7,003 bases of DNA from contig JAITCJ010000106.1 of the NCBI GenBank assembly GCA_031283145.1, positions 1-7,003 of the forward strand. Direction: 5' to 3'. Position numbers and translations under genes: made by a program. The DNA comes from Holophagales bacterium (GTDB taxonomy: Bacteria; Acidobacteriota; Holophagae; Holophagales; Holophagaceae). Within the stretch, counting starts at the first letter, position 1. Each line of letters starts with the position of its first letter. Below, piece after piece: positions 1 through 6,745 of the stretch. The notes under the pieces were generated by a model, which was not told where the DNA came from, ran no database searches, and was given only the letters and a program-made list of their open reading frames with translations.

Positions 1-66
1 ATAGCTTTCGTAATTGATGTTGATACTGGCGATATTGAGGTTGATTACGATATATTTCGTACCTAG
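1..66 (+). CDS. 3' end of an unidentified protein (partial)
   Basis: The frame starting at base 1 is open to a TAG at 64-66 and gives 21 residues, including the acidic run DVDTGDIEVDYD, followed by IFRT. The residue composition (alternating hydrophobic and acidic residues, a beta-strand-like pattern) looks like real protein rather than repeat DNA, and the stop falls just before the gene-poor zone. The 5' part lies outside the window, so no family can be assigned. The overlapping frame that begins at 14 is less protein-like and runs into the inverted-repeat element, so this frame is preferred. The call rests only on composition and position. Confidence 0.4.
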   Translation: MAFVIDVDTGDIEVDYDIFRT

Positions 67-280
67 CGTCCAAAACAACAGTAGCGATATGACGCTGGAG
101 CATTCCGACACTTCGCGCAATATAGACTTCTCAGGATTTATACCAATTCGTAATCAGAACCATTGTAATATATCATCGATCATGAAGGAAGCGGCTCGGA
201 ATCGATGACAGTTAAGTCAATATTGAACGCGAATTGGTATGAATTGTTATGTTGAGATTTGTTTGCAGGATGTTTATTGA
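67..280. other. Gene-free stretch around a MITE-like element
   Basis: No convincing coding frame lies here. The only longer frame passes straight through the inverted-repeat element at 140-240. The DNA outside that element shows no recognisable promoter, RNA gene or protein similarity. Confidence 0.5.
140..240. mobile_element. MITE-like 101-bp element with 11-bp terminal inverted repeats
   Basis: The ends are perfect inverted repeats of 11 bp: ATACCAATTCG at 140-150 and CGAATTGGTAT at 230-240. A second inverted pair lies inside, TCATCGAT at 173-180 and ATCGATGA at 201-208. The gaps between outer and inner arms are nearly equal (22 and 21 bases), so the whole element can fold as one long, partly decayed hairpin. 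It encodes nothing convincing. Read as TA-CCAA...TTGG-TA, the ends would fit the TA target duplication of IS630/Tc1-mariner-type elements, but that assignment is inferred. A shorter relative with similar ends lies at 6949-6996. Confidence 0.6.
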
Positions 281-544
281 CAGCGCGACAGGATAACCTC
301 AACGCCGTTCAGCAGTCATGGCTCTCGCTGCGGCGCGAAGCTATGTGATTGCCTCAGTCGGGTTGCGCTGTCTCTAGTGTTTATTGGCTGCAATGGCGGA
401 AGTACAGGAAATGGCAATGTTCCTGTGGCAGGTGTATCACTGAACATGATGACATCAGTAATCGCAGTAGGTGGCGCTGAGACCCTGACACCTGCCGTGT
501 GGCCCGACAACGCCACTATAGCAATTTTCGCTTTTATTGCTTAA
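281..544 (+). pseudogene. Truncated lipoprotein gene with a bacterial Ig-like (BIG2) domain
   Basis: An open plus-strand frame runs from the TGA at 278-280 to TAA at 542-544. It contains a hydrophobic segment ending in a cysteine (RVALSLVFIGC, Cys codon 389-391), a Gly/Asn/Ser-rich linker, and then GVSLN...SVIAVGGAETLTPAVWPDNAT. The last part matches the usual start of a BIG2 Ig-like domain (GVSLNK...L.VGGTETLTATV.PDNAT). The rest of the domain (normally continuing to a VTWSS motif) is missing. Similarity stops at about 517, where the REP-like repeat begins, and the last eight codons come from the repeat. No in-frame ATG precedes the signal segment; an ATG at 343 is one frame off. The gene therefore looks broken at both ends. 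The intact protein would have been a surface or periplasmic lipoprotein. The lipobox is loose, as in spirochaetes. Confidence 0.6.
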
Positions 545-571
545 CGGTGGGCAGTGCCCACCTGCAAGCAA
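517..571 (+). repeat. REP-like palindromic repeat, left copy
   Basis: A 25-base segment (517-541) matches 6668-6692 with two mismatches. It is followed, after a 4-base indel, by 26 bases (546-571) matching 6701-6726 with four transitions. The core 546-562 is a palindrome with 8-bp arms around one base (GGTGGGCA-G-TGCCCACC). Weaker outer arms TTGCTT and AAGCAA (537-542, 566-571) enclose it. It lies just beyond the stop codon of the pump gene and interrupts the BIG2 lipoprotein frame on the other strand. Paired copies in one window suggest a genome-wide dispersed family. Confidence 0.65.
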
Positions 572-579
572 ATCCCGGC

Positions 580-613
580 ATAGCGGTTCAACTATGAAAA
601 GTTGAACTGCTAT
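580..613. repeat. 14-bp inverted repeat spanning the pump stop codon
   Basis: Arms 580-593 and 600-613 pair over 14 bp with one G-T pair and enclose a 6-base loop (594-599). The minus-strand pump gene ends inside it: its stop codon is 588-590 and its last eight or so codons lie in the stem. On the plus side a run of six T follows at 618-623, so it could terminate plus-strand transcripts. On the minus side no T run follows, so it is not a classic terminator for the operon, although with the REP-like hairpin next to it, it could protect the mRNA 3' end. Confidence 0.6.
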
Positions 614-3600
614 ATACTTTTTTCCCCTCTCCCACCCACGCGTAAAAACTTGGCAGCGCAAGCAGTGTAAACAGAGTGCTGGTCAGCAATCCTCCAATCA
701 TTACTATTGCCAGCGGCCTTTCCAGCTCGGATCCGCTAAACCCTAACAGTATCGGTATAAGCCCCAGTATGGTGGCTCCGGCTGTCATGAGTTTGGGTCT
801 GACCCTTCCGAGACTGGCTTCCTCAAGGGCAGCGTGGAAAGGCATTCCTTTGGAAATAAGTCCCTTGGCCTGGCTTATCAGAACAAGGCTATTCTGTACA
901 GCCACGCCGAAAAGGCCAATCATGCCCACAATAGAACTAATATTCCAGGTTTCCCCAAATAGCCAGAGGGCAAAAATTCCGCCTACAAACGCGTCCGGCA
1001 GCGTAGTCAATACAATCAGGACTTCCCGCCACGTTTTTAAAGCAAAGTACAACAAGCCCGTGACCAATATTGCGGAGGCGCAAATTGCGTAGGCCAGCCG
1101 CCTGTTTGTCTCGCGGGCCTCTTCAATTTTTCCTCCGAATTTAACATGCGTTCCTTCCGGCAGCTTTAATGACTTAATCAGCTTATCTATTCTTCCGGCG
1201 GTACCTCCAATGTCGCCCTCGGTTCTGATGTTTAGGCCGATATAGGGCTGGCAGGATTCGCGGCGGATCAAGGTGGGCGTCTTGGTTTCTTCAAACTGAA
1301 CTATTTGGCCGAGGTCAATGGAACGTCCATTTTCCAGAATAATCGGCATAAATTTGAGCGTTTCGGGGCTGATGGTGTTGTACTCGGCAAAACGGACAAT
1401 TCTCTCTATTGTTTGCGGACCGTCAAAACGTACGCCGACTTCAATTCCCTGAAGAGACGCCTGTAAATGGCGTGTGACTGAAGTTCTGGGCACGCCAAGG
1501 CGGCGGAGCGCTTCCTCATTGAGCACAGCTCGCCACCCGGGCATCGGGTCGGGGGTATTGAGATTGACGCTTTGAACCCCCTCCAATTCAGCAATATGAA
1601 GGCGCAGGTCTGACGCCACCGGTCTGATAACTTCAAGGTCGCGGTTAAATAGTTTCACTTGTATATCGGCTGGAGTCCCGCCAATTCCTTCCGCGATGCG
1701 CTCTTGCATGGGCGTGTTGACTTCCACGGGAAATGGCATAGATTCGGCGACTTCAAGGATTTCACGTCTGACCTCGTTCTCGTTTGCGTCCGGTGTGAGA
1801 ATGACCATTATTTCGCTGTCGGTTATCGGGCATGGGTCTTCGGTTACATCCCCCATTCCGCTTTTTCGATAGACAGTTTCTATGCCCGAAATTCTTTTAA
1901 GTTTTTGATCCAGATGGATATTGGCCCTGTCAACCGCATCCAGGCTGCTTTCGGAGGGTACCTTTGATAACAGTATAAACGCGCGCTCATCCAGCGTTGG
2001 CAGGAAATTGGTCCCCAGGCTGAAAGCCAGCCAGACGCATGGAATTGTAAACGCCAGCGCAAATGTCCTTACCAGAGCGCCGTGACGCATCGCCCAGCCC
2101 AAGGCCGGTCTGTAGGCCAGTTTAATGAGGCTAACTATCTTTGGCTCAGTCAATAACGCCTTTGGAGGAATAAATTTATCAACAAAAACAGGCACAAGCG
2201 TGAATGAAAGAATGAGGCTGATGCTCATGGCCGACGCCACAGCAAGCGCTAAAGGAGCGTACAGCTTGCCGGCAAGCCCGCTCATTAAAATCAGGGGTAG
2301 GAAAACCGCAAGTATGACCAGAACGGCGGTCAATATAGGAAGCGCCACTTCAGCGGCAGCGCCGACTAAAATTTGATTGCGCAGCGCTTTACCAGATTTT
2401 TCCTGTAGCCTGTGTATCAAGTTTTCCACCATTATTACGGCGGCATCCACCAAGAGGCCGACGGCGATAGCCAAACCGCCCAATGTCATCGCGTTTAATC
2501 CCAAACCCGCTAAGTACAGAGGTATGGCGGCCCCAAATGTGGCCAGGGGCAGTACGGCCAAGACAATTACCGACCCGCGCAGATTTCCCAGCAGGACTAT
2601 GAGAATCATGGCGACAAAAACGCTTCCCGCTAAAAGCGCGTAAGTGACGCCATTGAGCGCCCTGTCAACTAAACCGCCCTGATCGTAGATCATTTTGAGC
2701 GAAGTTCCTTCCGGCAGTTCCGTTCTTAATTCTTCCAACACGCTTCGGACTCTTTCCGCAACTTCCAGGCTGGAGGCGTTTGGCTGTTTGATAATGCTGA
2801 CGCCCACGTCCTCATGCCCATCATGGCGGGTCAATCCACGGCGAAAACCAGGCGCTTCCCGTACATCCGCTATTTCGTCCAGGGTTATCCATCCATTCGA
2901 TACTCGCAGCGGCAGACGGCGCACATCCTCCGGTAACGCCGCAAGACTGCCTGTTGATATGTACCACGACTTATCATGAATTTCCAAAACGCCCACGCCA
3001 AAATCTTGATGCGTATTCTCCAGTGCCGCCAGCACTTGATCCAGGCTTACGCCCAGCAAGCGCATTTTTTCAGGAGATAGTGATATTTGAAGTGATTTTT
3101 CATGTCCGCCCTGCCGATCAACTCTGGCGACGCCAGGAACAGCTTGCAGCCTTGGCGCTACCGCCTGCTCAATATGGTCGCGCAGCCTCATTGGATCTGT
3201 GTTGCTGCCCTCAAACACTATTTCCATCATCTGGTGAAGCCTTCCGGACGCGCTTGTCATAAGCGGAGCGTGCGTACCGGCGGGAAAATTGCCGGCAATG
3301 CCAGTTAATCGCTCGGCCATTAATTGTCTTGATTGCCATGGGTCCGCGCTGTCGTCAAAAGTTACCACAACTTGTACCAACTCAGGAGCTATCTGTGTGT
3401 TTACACGCTTTACGCCAGGCAGGCCGCTCATAACTTGTTCTATTGGCTGAGCTACTGATAATTCCAGTTCAGGCGCTGCCATACCAGGCCCATTTACAAA
3501 AACGCTCAATATAGGCAGGTTTATGTTTGGAAACAAATCGCGCTTCAAATTGGCGAAAGTCATAACACCGGCCAATCCCCAAATCAGGCTAAGTACAGCG

Positions 3601-3680
3601 ATCCAGCCGCGCTTGTGAAAAAGGCCGTTAAACCAGCGATCCACAAAATTGTTGAGGACTTTTGGAATATCAGTGGACAT
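588..3680 (-). CDS. Heavy-metal efflux RND pump, inner-membrane permease (CusA/CzcA-like)
   Basis: This is the proton-driven inner-membrane pump of a tripartite efflux system. It is 1,030 residues long, the usual size. The RND layout is visible: TM1 about 26-43, periplasmic loop about 44-345, TM2-TM7 about 347-555, second periplasmic loop about 556-862, TM8-TM12 about 863-1012. HME-class marks are the TM4 motif VDAAVIMVEN (Asp412, Glu419), RVRPKLMT with Lys963 in TM11, and GSELERPLAIVMIGGLLTS before TM12. Compared from memory with E. coli CusA, the proton-relay Asp405 and Lys984 are kept but Glu939 is Gln929 (GVAVQNS, closer to CzcA). The cleft methionines 573/623/672 correspond to Leu571, Asp621 and Glu664, so a Cu/Ag role is unlikely; the metal is unknown. 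The start at 3680 is chosen because GAGGAAGG ends two bases before it; an ATG at 3695 lacks such a site. The start overlaps the adaptor gene by 11 bases. The short C-terminal tail is encoded by an inverted repeat. Confidence 0.95.
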   Translation of the reverse strand: MSTDIPKVLNNFVDRWFNGLFHKRGWIAVLSLIWGLAGVMTFANLKRDLFPNINLPILSVFVNGPGMAAPELELSVAQPIEQVMSGLPGVKRVNTQIAPELVQVVVTFDDSADPWQSRQLMAERLTGIAGNFPAGTHAPLMTSASGRLHQMMEIVFEGSNTDPMRLRDHIEQAVAPRLQAVPGVARVDRQGGHEKSLQISLSPEKMRLLGVSLDQVLAALENTHQDFGVGVLEIHDKSWYISTGSLAALPEDVRRLPLRVSNGWITLDEIADVREAPGFRRGLTRHDGHEDVGVSIIKQPNASSLEVAERVRSVLEELRTELPEGTSLKMIYDQGGLVDRALNGVTYALLAGSVFVAMILIVLLGNLRGSVIVLAVLPLATFGAAIPLYLAGLGLNAMTLGGLAIAVGLLVDAAVIMVENLIHRLQEKSGKALRNQILVGAAAEVALPILTAVLVILAVFLPLILMSGLAGKLYAPLALAVASAMSISLILSFTLVPVFVDKFIPPKALLTEPKIVSLIKLAYRPALGWAMRHGALVRTFALAFTIPCVWLAFSLGTNFLPTLDERAFILLSKVPSESSLDAVDRANIHLDQKLKRISGIETVYRKSGMGDVTEDPCPITDSEIMVILTPDANENEVRREILEVAESMPFPVEVNTPMQERIAEGIGGTPADIQVKLFNRDLEVIRPVASDLRLHIAELEGVQSVNLNTPDPMPGWRAVLNEEALRRLGVPRTSVTRHLQASLQGIEVGVRFDGPQTIERIVRFAEYNTISPETLKFMPIILENGRSIDLGQIVQFEETKTPTLIRRESCQPYIGLNIRTEGDIGGTAGRIDKLIKSLKLPEGTHVKFGGKIEEARETNRRLAYAICASAILVTGLLYFALKTWREVLIVLTTLPDAFVGGIFALWLFGETWNISSIVGMIGLFGVAVQNSLVLISQAKGLISKGMPFHAALEEASLGRVRPKLMTAGATILGLIPILLGFSGSELERPLAIVMIGGLLTSTLFTLLALPSFYAWVGEGKKVYSSSTFHS

Positions 3681-4836
3681 GGCCTTCCTCTTCATCCGGA
3701 TGGGCCAGCTTTTGCTGATACGCCTTTAATAAATAAGCCCCCTCTACAACTACCGTTTCCCCTGATTTTATCCCATCTAAAATTATAACCTCGCCTTTTA
3801 TGTCCTGTCCGCGCGCCACAGGGCGAAATTCAGCGTGACCGTTCTCCACAATATAAACCCCCCACAAACCCTCCAATCGTTGCAGAGCGGCTTGCGGGAG
3901 AGTGATTGAAGGTGGATATGGTATCTGTACTTCTACAGGAGTTCCGGGCAGGGGCAGCGAACTGCCTGTTAAACGTAATCTGTAGGATTGGCGCATGGTA
4001 TCCGGAGAAAGGGCGGGTAATGCGCCTTCCAGTTTCCCGTCCCATTGGCGTCCGCCGGAGTGTTTTACCGTGAATGTGTGTCCTAATTCCCAATTACCGA
4101 TATGCGCAGGCGCAAGTTCCATACGGACAATCACAGGGCCGGCCGCCAGGAAATACCCCAATTCCTGTCCGGCGCTGATCCCCTGGCCTGAAATGGCTTT
4201 GTAATTAATTACGGTACCGGCGCGGGGCGCTTTTAATACCCATTTTGACCCGGCCGTATCTTCCTCAGCCGCCATACCACAGGCTTCCAAGGCCATCCTT
4301 GCTGATCTCTCTTCCGCTCTTGCGATAGACGCTTCGCTTATGGCTTCTTCCAAATCTCTTTGGCTTGTCGCTTTTTTAGAATCCAGTCGCTCTTCCCTGG
4401 CTAGCGCGGATTCCGCTTTCATCAATTTGGCTTTGGCGGCCAGCCAATCGGCGTACATGCGGGCCAGTTCGGGGCTGTTGATTTCCGCCAGCGCCGTACT
4501 GGCCTCCACCAAGCGTCCGGGTGTGACTTTCAGCGCACCGAGAATGCCGTTTAGCGGACTGGTGAGGACGAACTGAGATGACTCATCCGCCATAACTTCC
4601 GCGGGAATCCAAACGCTCAGCGATTTGGGGACATCTGCGACCTGGGTTCGGATACCAGGAACATTTGTCAATGGAATCATTTGCGAATGGTCATGGCCTT
4701 CATGCCCCGTTACTTCTTCCACAGCATGTCCATGATCGTGGTCTTCATGGCCGTCGGCTGACGCTTTTCGATGACAGGAAGTTGAAACACAAACCGTCAA
4801 AACAGATAGTAAGGCAATAGAGTTGAACTTGTTCAT
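3670..4836 (-). CDS. His-rich periplasmic adaptor (membrane fusion protein) of the efflux pump
   Basis: This 388-residue adaptor (CzcB/CusB-like, HlyD/RND-MFP family) would join the pump to the outer-membrane channel in the periplasm and may hand metal to the pump. It starts with a hydrophobic signal ending VSTSC at Cys21, probably a lipoprotein with a loose lipobox. A His/Asp/Glu-rich segment follows at about 28-52 with eight His between 22 and 50. Next come one lipoyl half (about 89-120, with GRLVEASTALAEI), a helical hairpin (about 122-192), the second lipoyl half (198-230, KAPRAGTVI), a beta-barrel (about 235-305) and a membrane-proximal domain (about 310-372, ending GIKSGETVVVEGAYLLKA). 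The tail HPDEEEGHVH adds three more His. The ATG overlaps the stop of the upstream gene (ATGA) and has a GGGA site eight bases ahead. The His-rich ends suit Zn/Co/Ni/Cd or Cu binding and do not fix the metal. Confidence 0.93.
   Translation of the reverse strand: MNKFNSIALLSVLTVCVSTSCHRKASADGHEDHDHGHAVEEVTGHEGHDHSQMIPLTNVPGIRTQVADVPKSLSVWIPAEVMADESSQFVLTSPLNGILGALKVTPGRLVEASTALAEINSPELARMYADWLAAKAKLMKAESALAREERLDSKKATSQRDLEEAISEASIARAEERSARMALEACGMAAEEDTAGSKWVLKAPRAGTVINYKAISGQGISAGQELGYFLAAGPVIVRMELAPAHIGNWELGHTFTVKHSGGRQWDGKLEGALPALSPDTMRQSYRLRLTGSSLPLPGTPVEVQIPYPPSITLPQAALQRLEGLWGVYIVENGHAEFRPVARGQDIKGEVIILDGIKSGETVVVEGAYLLKAYQQKLAHPDEEEGHVH
3683..3690 (-). promoter_or_regulatory. Ribosome binding site deciding the pump start
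   Basis: On the minus strand GAGGAAGG ends two bases before the ATG at 3680, with its GAGG part six bases away. The site lies inside the end of the adaptor gene, consistent with coupled translation. The in-frame ATG at 3695 has no comparable site upstream. Confidence 0.6.
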
Positions 4837-6020
4837 GGCATATTTCCCGCAGTTAGTGTTAAAAGTTCGGCGTACGCGAAGCTGAGAGAGTGTGATCGCC
4901 GCAATTCCGCAATACGGATTTCCATAAATTGCCGACGTATGGGAATTACGTCTGAGGGCTGGTCTTTACCCTCTTTCAGGCGCAAGGTCAGCGCTTCCAA
5001 TGAGGCGGCCGTATCAAGCGATTCCGAATAACTTTTGTTGGATTCAACCGTTTGTATCGCGGCAGCGAAACGCAGATCGAGATCCGCAAGAGCCAGTTCA
5101 GCATTTCGTTTGCTGGTTTCAATCCGTACGCGCTGTTCAGCTCGTATTGCCGACAGCTCGCCTGAGCGCGGGAATTTATAAGCAATACCGATTTTGGTTA
5201 TGCGGTCGTCATTTTCTTTAGCGTAACTGCCGGATATACTCCATCGGCTGTCAGATACAGCCGCTTGAAGGTTTATCCGGCTCATTTCTAAACTTTGCCG
5301 AGCAATGGATGCACGGCGCAATGCCCCATTTTGATAAAGTTTTACCATATCTGAAGTTTTCAGATCGCTGATGTCCGCAACTTCCTTACTTAAAAAATAA
5401 TCAAGTGGCTGGGGTCTTTCAGGGAGTTCCGACAATGACTTGAGAACATTCCATGACTGAATGCGAGTACGCTTGGCGTCTTCCCAGTCCAAGCGGGATT
5501 TGAGAAGTTCGCCCCTTACTAAATCAAGCTGAAATGCAGGGTCCGCCCCTGATTCGCTTCGAGTCCTGGAGATTTCCAGCCATATTTGAACCAAAATGTG
5601 ATCTTCCGCCCTGATAGTTTCTATTCGTTCCGCCAGCCATGCGTTTAAAAAGGCTTGATGGATTGCCAGACTGTTTTCTAAATCTGCGGCATTGTAAAGA
5701 ACAGCGGCCACAGAATCTAAAAGAGAGGTTAACTGTCGCGCCGGCTCTCGCTTCAACATCAAAGGCGCGTCTATTTCTATTGCCTGATCAGTCGAGGCGG
5801 GCGCGACAGAGTTGGTACGCGGCCCGGCGACAACGGATACAGACGGCGAATCACGCATAAAACCTGAAGCGTCTTTCGCTTGGCGGCGTACATCAGCCAA
5901 TGCGGACTCAATATTTAATCTTGTGATAGACACTTTAGACTTAGCCAATACCTGATCCAGCGTCAATGGCGGCTCAGCCGCAAAAACGCAGGGCAACGCA
6001 ATCAATACCATGGTTTTCAT
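4833..6020 (-). CDS. Outer-membrane efflux channel protein (TolC/OEP family, CzcC-like)
   Basis: This 395-residue protein would form the trimeric outer-membrane and periplasmic exit duct of the pump. A signal peptide (MKTMVLIALPCVFA, cut at about 14-15) precedes the OEP start motif PPLTLDQVLAKS. Two repeats follow, each with long helices and short beta segments. The strands are seen at about 59-67, 79-88, 259-267 and 275-283, the last being IGIAYKFPRSGE. Typical OEP features near the C-terminus are the helix with LRLKEGKDQPSDVI (about 346-359) and RIAELRRSHSLSFAYAELLTLT. The protein is slightly short for the family, as CzcC-type members are. The start at 6020 is preferred over the in-frame ATG at 6032 because GAGG lies six bases ahead of it and the signal peptide then starts correctly. 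It is the first of three overlapping pump genes. Confidence 0.88.
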   Translation of the reverse strand: MKTMVLIALPCVFAAEPPLTLDQVLAKSKVSITRLNIESALADVRRQAKDASGFMRDSPSVSVVAGPRTNSVAPASTDQAIEIDAPLMLKREPARQLTSLLDSVAAVLYNAADLENSLAIHQAFLNAWLAERIETIRAEDHILVQIWLEISRTRSESGADPAFQLDLVRGELLKSRLDWEDAKRTRIQSWNVLKSLSELPERPQPLDYFLSKEVADISDLKTSDMVKLYQNGALRRASIARQSLEMSRINLQAAVSDSRWSISGSYAKENDDRITKIGIAYKFPRSGELSAIRAEQRVRIETSKRNAELALADLDLRFAAAIQTVESNKSYSESLDTAASLEALTLRLKEGKDQPSDVIPIRRQFMEIRIAELRRSHSLSFAYAELLTLTAGNMP

Positions 6021-6026
6021 CCACAG

Positions 6027-6030
6027 CCTC
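6027..6030 (-). promoter_or_regulatory. Ribosome binding site deciding the channel-protein start
   Basis: GAGG on the minus strand lies six bases ahead of the ATG at 6020. The ATG at 6032 has only A/T-rich DNA without a purine site upstream, so the shorter start is favoured. Confidence 0.5.
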
Positions 6031-6175
6031 ATTTAAGATAAAGAGTTGTTGAACATTTTATGGCTATGGGTACTATCGCTGCGACATCGCGCAACAATGG
6101 GCTATCGGCCATACCCAAGCGCGTTTGAAGTGAAAACAAACACAAATCCGCGCAGTTTTTATATGAGCCCATAGA

Positions 6176-6200
6176 ATTGAAACCATTAACCGGTTTCAAT
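6176..6200. repeat. 9-bp inverted repeat between the small gene and the pump genes
   Basis: Arms ATTGAAACC (6176-6184) and GGTTTCAAT (6192-6200) pair perfectly around a 7-base loop. It lies 21 bases past the stop of the small exported protein, in the 200-base gap before the channel gene. No T run follows on either strand, so it is either a weak attenuator-type hairpin or an operator for an unlinked regulator. No clear -35/-10 pair is visible in this gap, so the small gene and the pump genes may share a transcript. Confidence 0.4.
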
Positions 6201-6221
6201 AGCGGTAAGCGATACTTCCTC

Positions 6222-6587
6222 TTATATTCTGGGAGGGTTTAAGTGAGGCTTGATTGTCCTGCTGTAAAATCTCTTGCTTTTTGCCTCGGCAAAAGACTCT
6301 GTCTTGTTTTGCGCATATACCGGAACCACGGCTTCCGTTACGAGAATAACGCCAGAAAAACCATTGCACAGCCATTGATCGCATGACATTCCATGACCGT
6401 GGTGATGTCCGCTCATATCTTTGATCCCATCATCGCTTGCCACTAAAATCACCTGGCTATCGGCAGAATAGCTATTACAAACCAATCCCTCGGCAAGCGC
6501 GTGACCCAAGTAAGTACTTATCGCGGCAAGCAACAACACGGCGATGTACTTCGGGAACATTCTAGGCATCATCCTAAAGTGTAACAT
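6222..6587 (-). CDS. Small exported His/Cys protein, CzcI-like
   Basis: The frame codes for up to 121 residues. The start is open: ATGs lie at 6587, 6572, 6569 and 6560. The last gives MFPKYIAVLLLAAIS...GHALA, a clean signal peptide cut before EG, and has AGGA eleven bases ahead. The mature part has the cluster SGHHHGHGMSC and then CDQWLC (Cys pair four residues apart), a hydrophobic stretch GFSGVILVTEAVV, and a C-terminus ending IKPHLNPPRI. The arrangement of signal peptide, His cluster, Cys pair and Pro-Pro-Arg end resembles CzcI and related small proteins found at the head of czc-type operons, thought to be periplasmic and to modulate efflux. Position upstream of C-B-A genes agrees. Overall similarity cannot be measured here, and a plain hypothetical secreted protein remains possible. 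Confidence 0.55.
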   Translation of the reverse strand: MLHFRMMPRMFPKYIAVLLLAAISTYLGHALAEGLVCNSYSADSQVILVASDDGIKDMSGHHHGHGMSCDQWLCNGFSGVILVTEAVVPVYAQNKTESFAEAKSKRFYSRTIKPHLNPPRI

Positions 6588-6594
6588 GGTACAG

Positions 6595-6642
6595 CCAACA
6601 GACCTGAAAAACAGAGCGTAGCATGTTTTTCAGGTCTGTTGG
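6595..6642. repeat. Perfect 19-bp palindrome upstream of the efflux operon
   Basis: Arms 6595-6613 and 6624-6642 are perfect inverted copies (outer end CCAACAGACCTG, inner end GAAAAACA) with a 10-base loop. The nearest ATG of the small exported protein is only eight bases away. It could be a terminator for transcription entering from the right, a hairpin in the 5' leader, or a dispersed palindromic element. T and A runs lie within the stem rather than after it. Confidence 0.7.
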
Positions 6643-6667
6643 AAGTGCTTCCCCAAAGGCCGCTCTG

Positions 6668-6731
6668 TATAGCATTTTTCACTTTTATTGCTCGCACAAC
6701 GGCGGGTAGTGCCCGCCTACAAGCAATAAAA
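6668..6731 (+). repeat. REP-like palindromic repeat, right copy
   Basis: This is the second copy of the repeat at 517-571, in the same orientation. The core 6701-6717 is a palindrome (GGCGGGTA-G-TGCCCGCC, one G-T pair). Here the outer arms are perfect: TTTTATTGCT at 6683-6692 and AGCAATAAAA at 6722-6731, giving a nested double hairpin. Compared with the left copy, the T-A pair 548/560 is C-G here (6703/6715), a compensatory change that argues for selection on structure. Confidence 0.65.
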
Positions 6732-6745
6732 CGTTGTCGGACTGC

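Noticed and set aside
14..208. 64-codon plus-strand frame near the left end
   Set aside because: It runs through the left arm and most of the MITE-like element and overlaps a more protein-like frame at 1-66.
580..613. Rho-independent terminator of the efflux operon
   Set aside because: On the minus strand no T run follows the stem; the only T run is on the plus-strand side, and the stem contains the stop codon.
676..3308. Several plus-strand frames opposite the pump gene
   Set aside because: They are shadows of the RND coding sequence, with no independent start signals or motifs.
588..3680. Naming the pump cusA or assigning copper/silver export
   Set aside because: The positions matching the CusA methionine triad are Leu, Asp and Glu, so the metal cannot be assigned.
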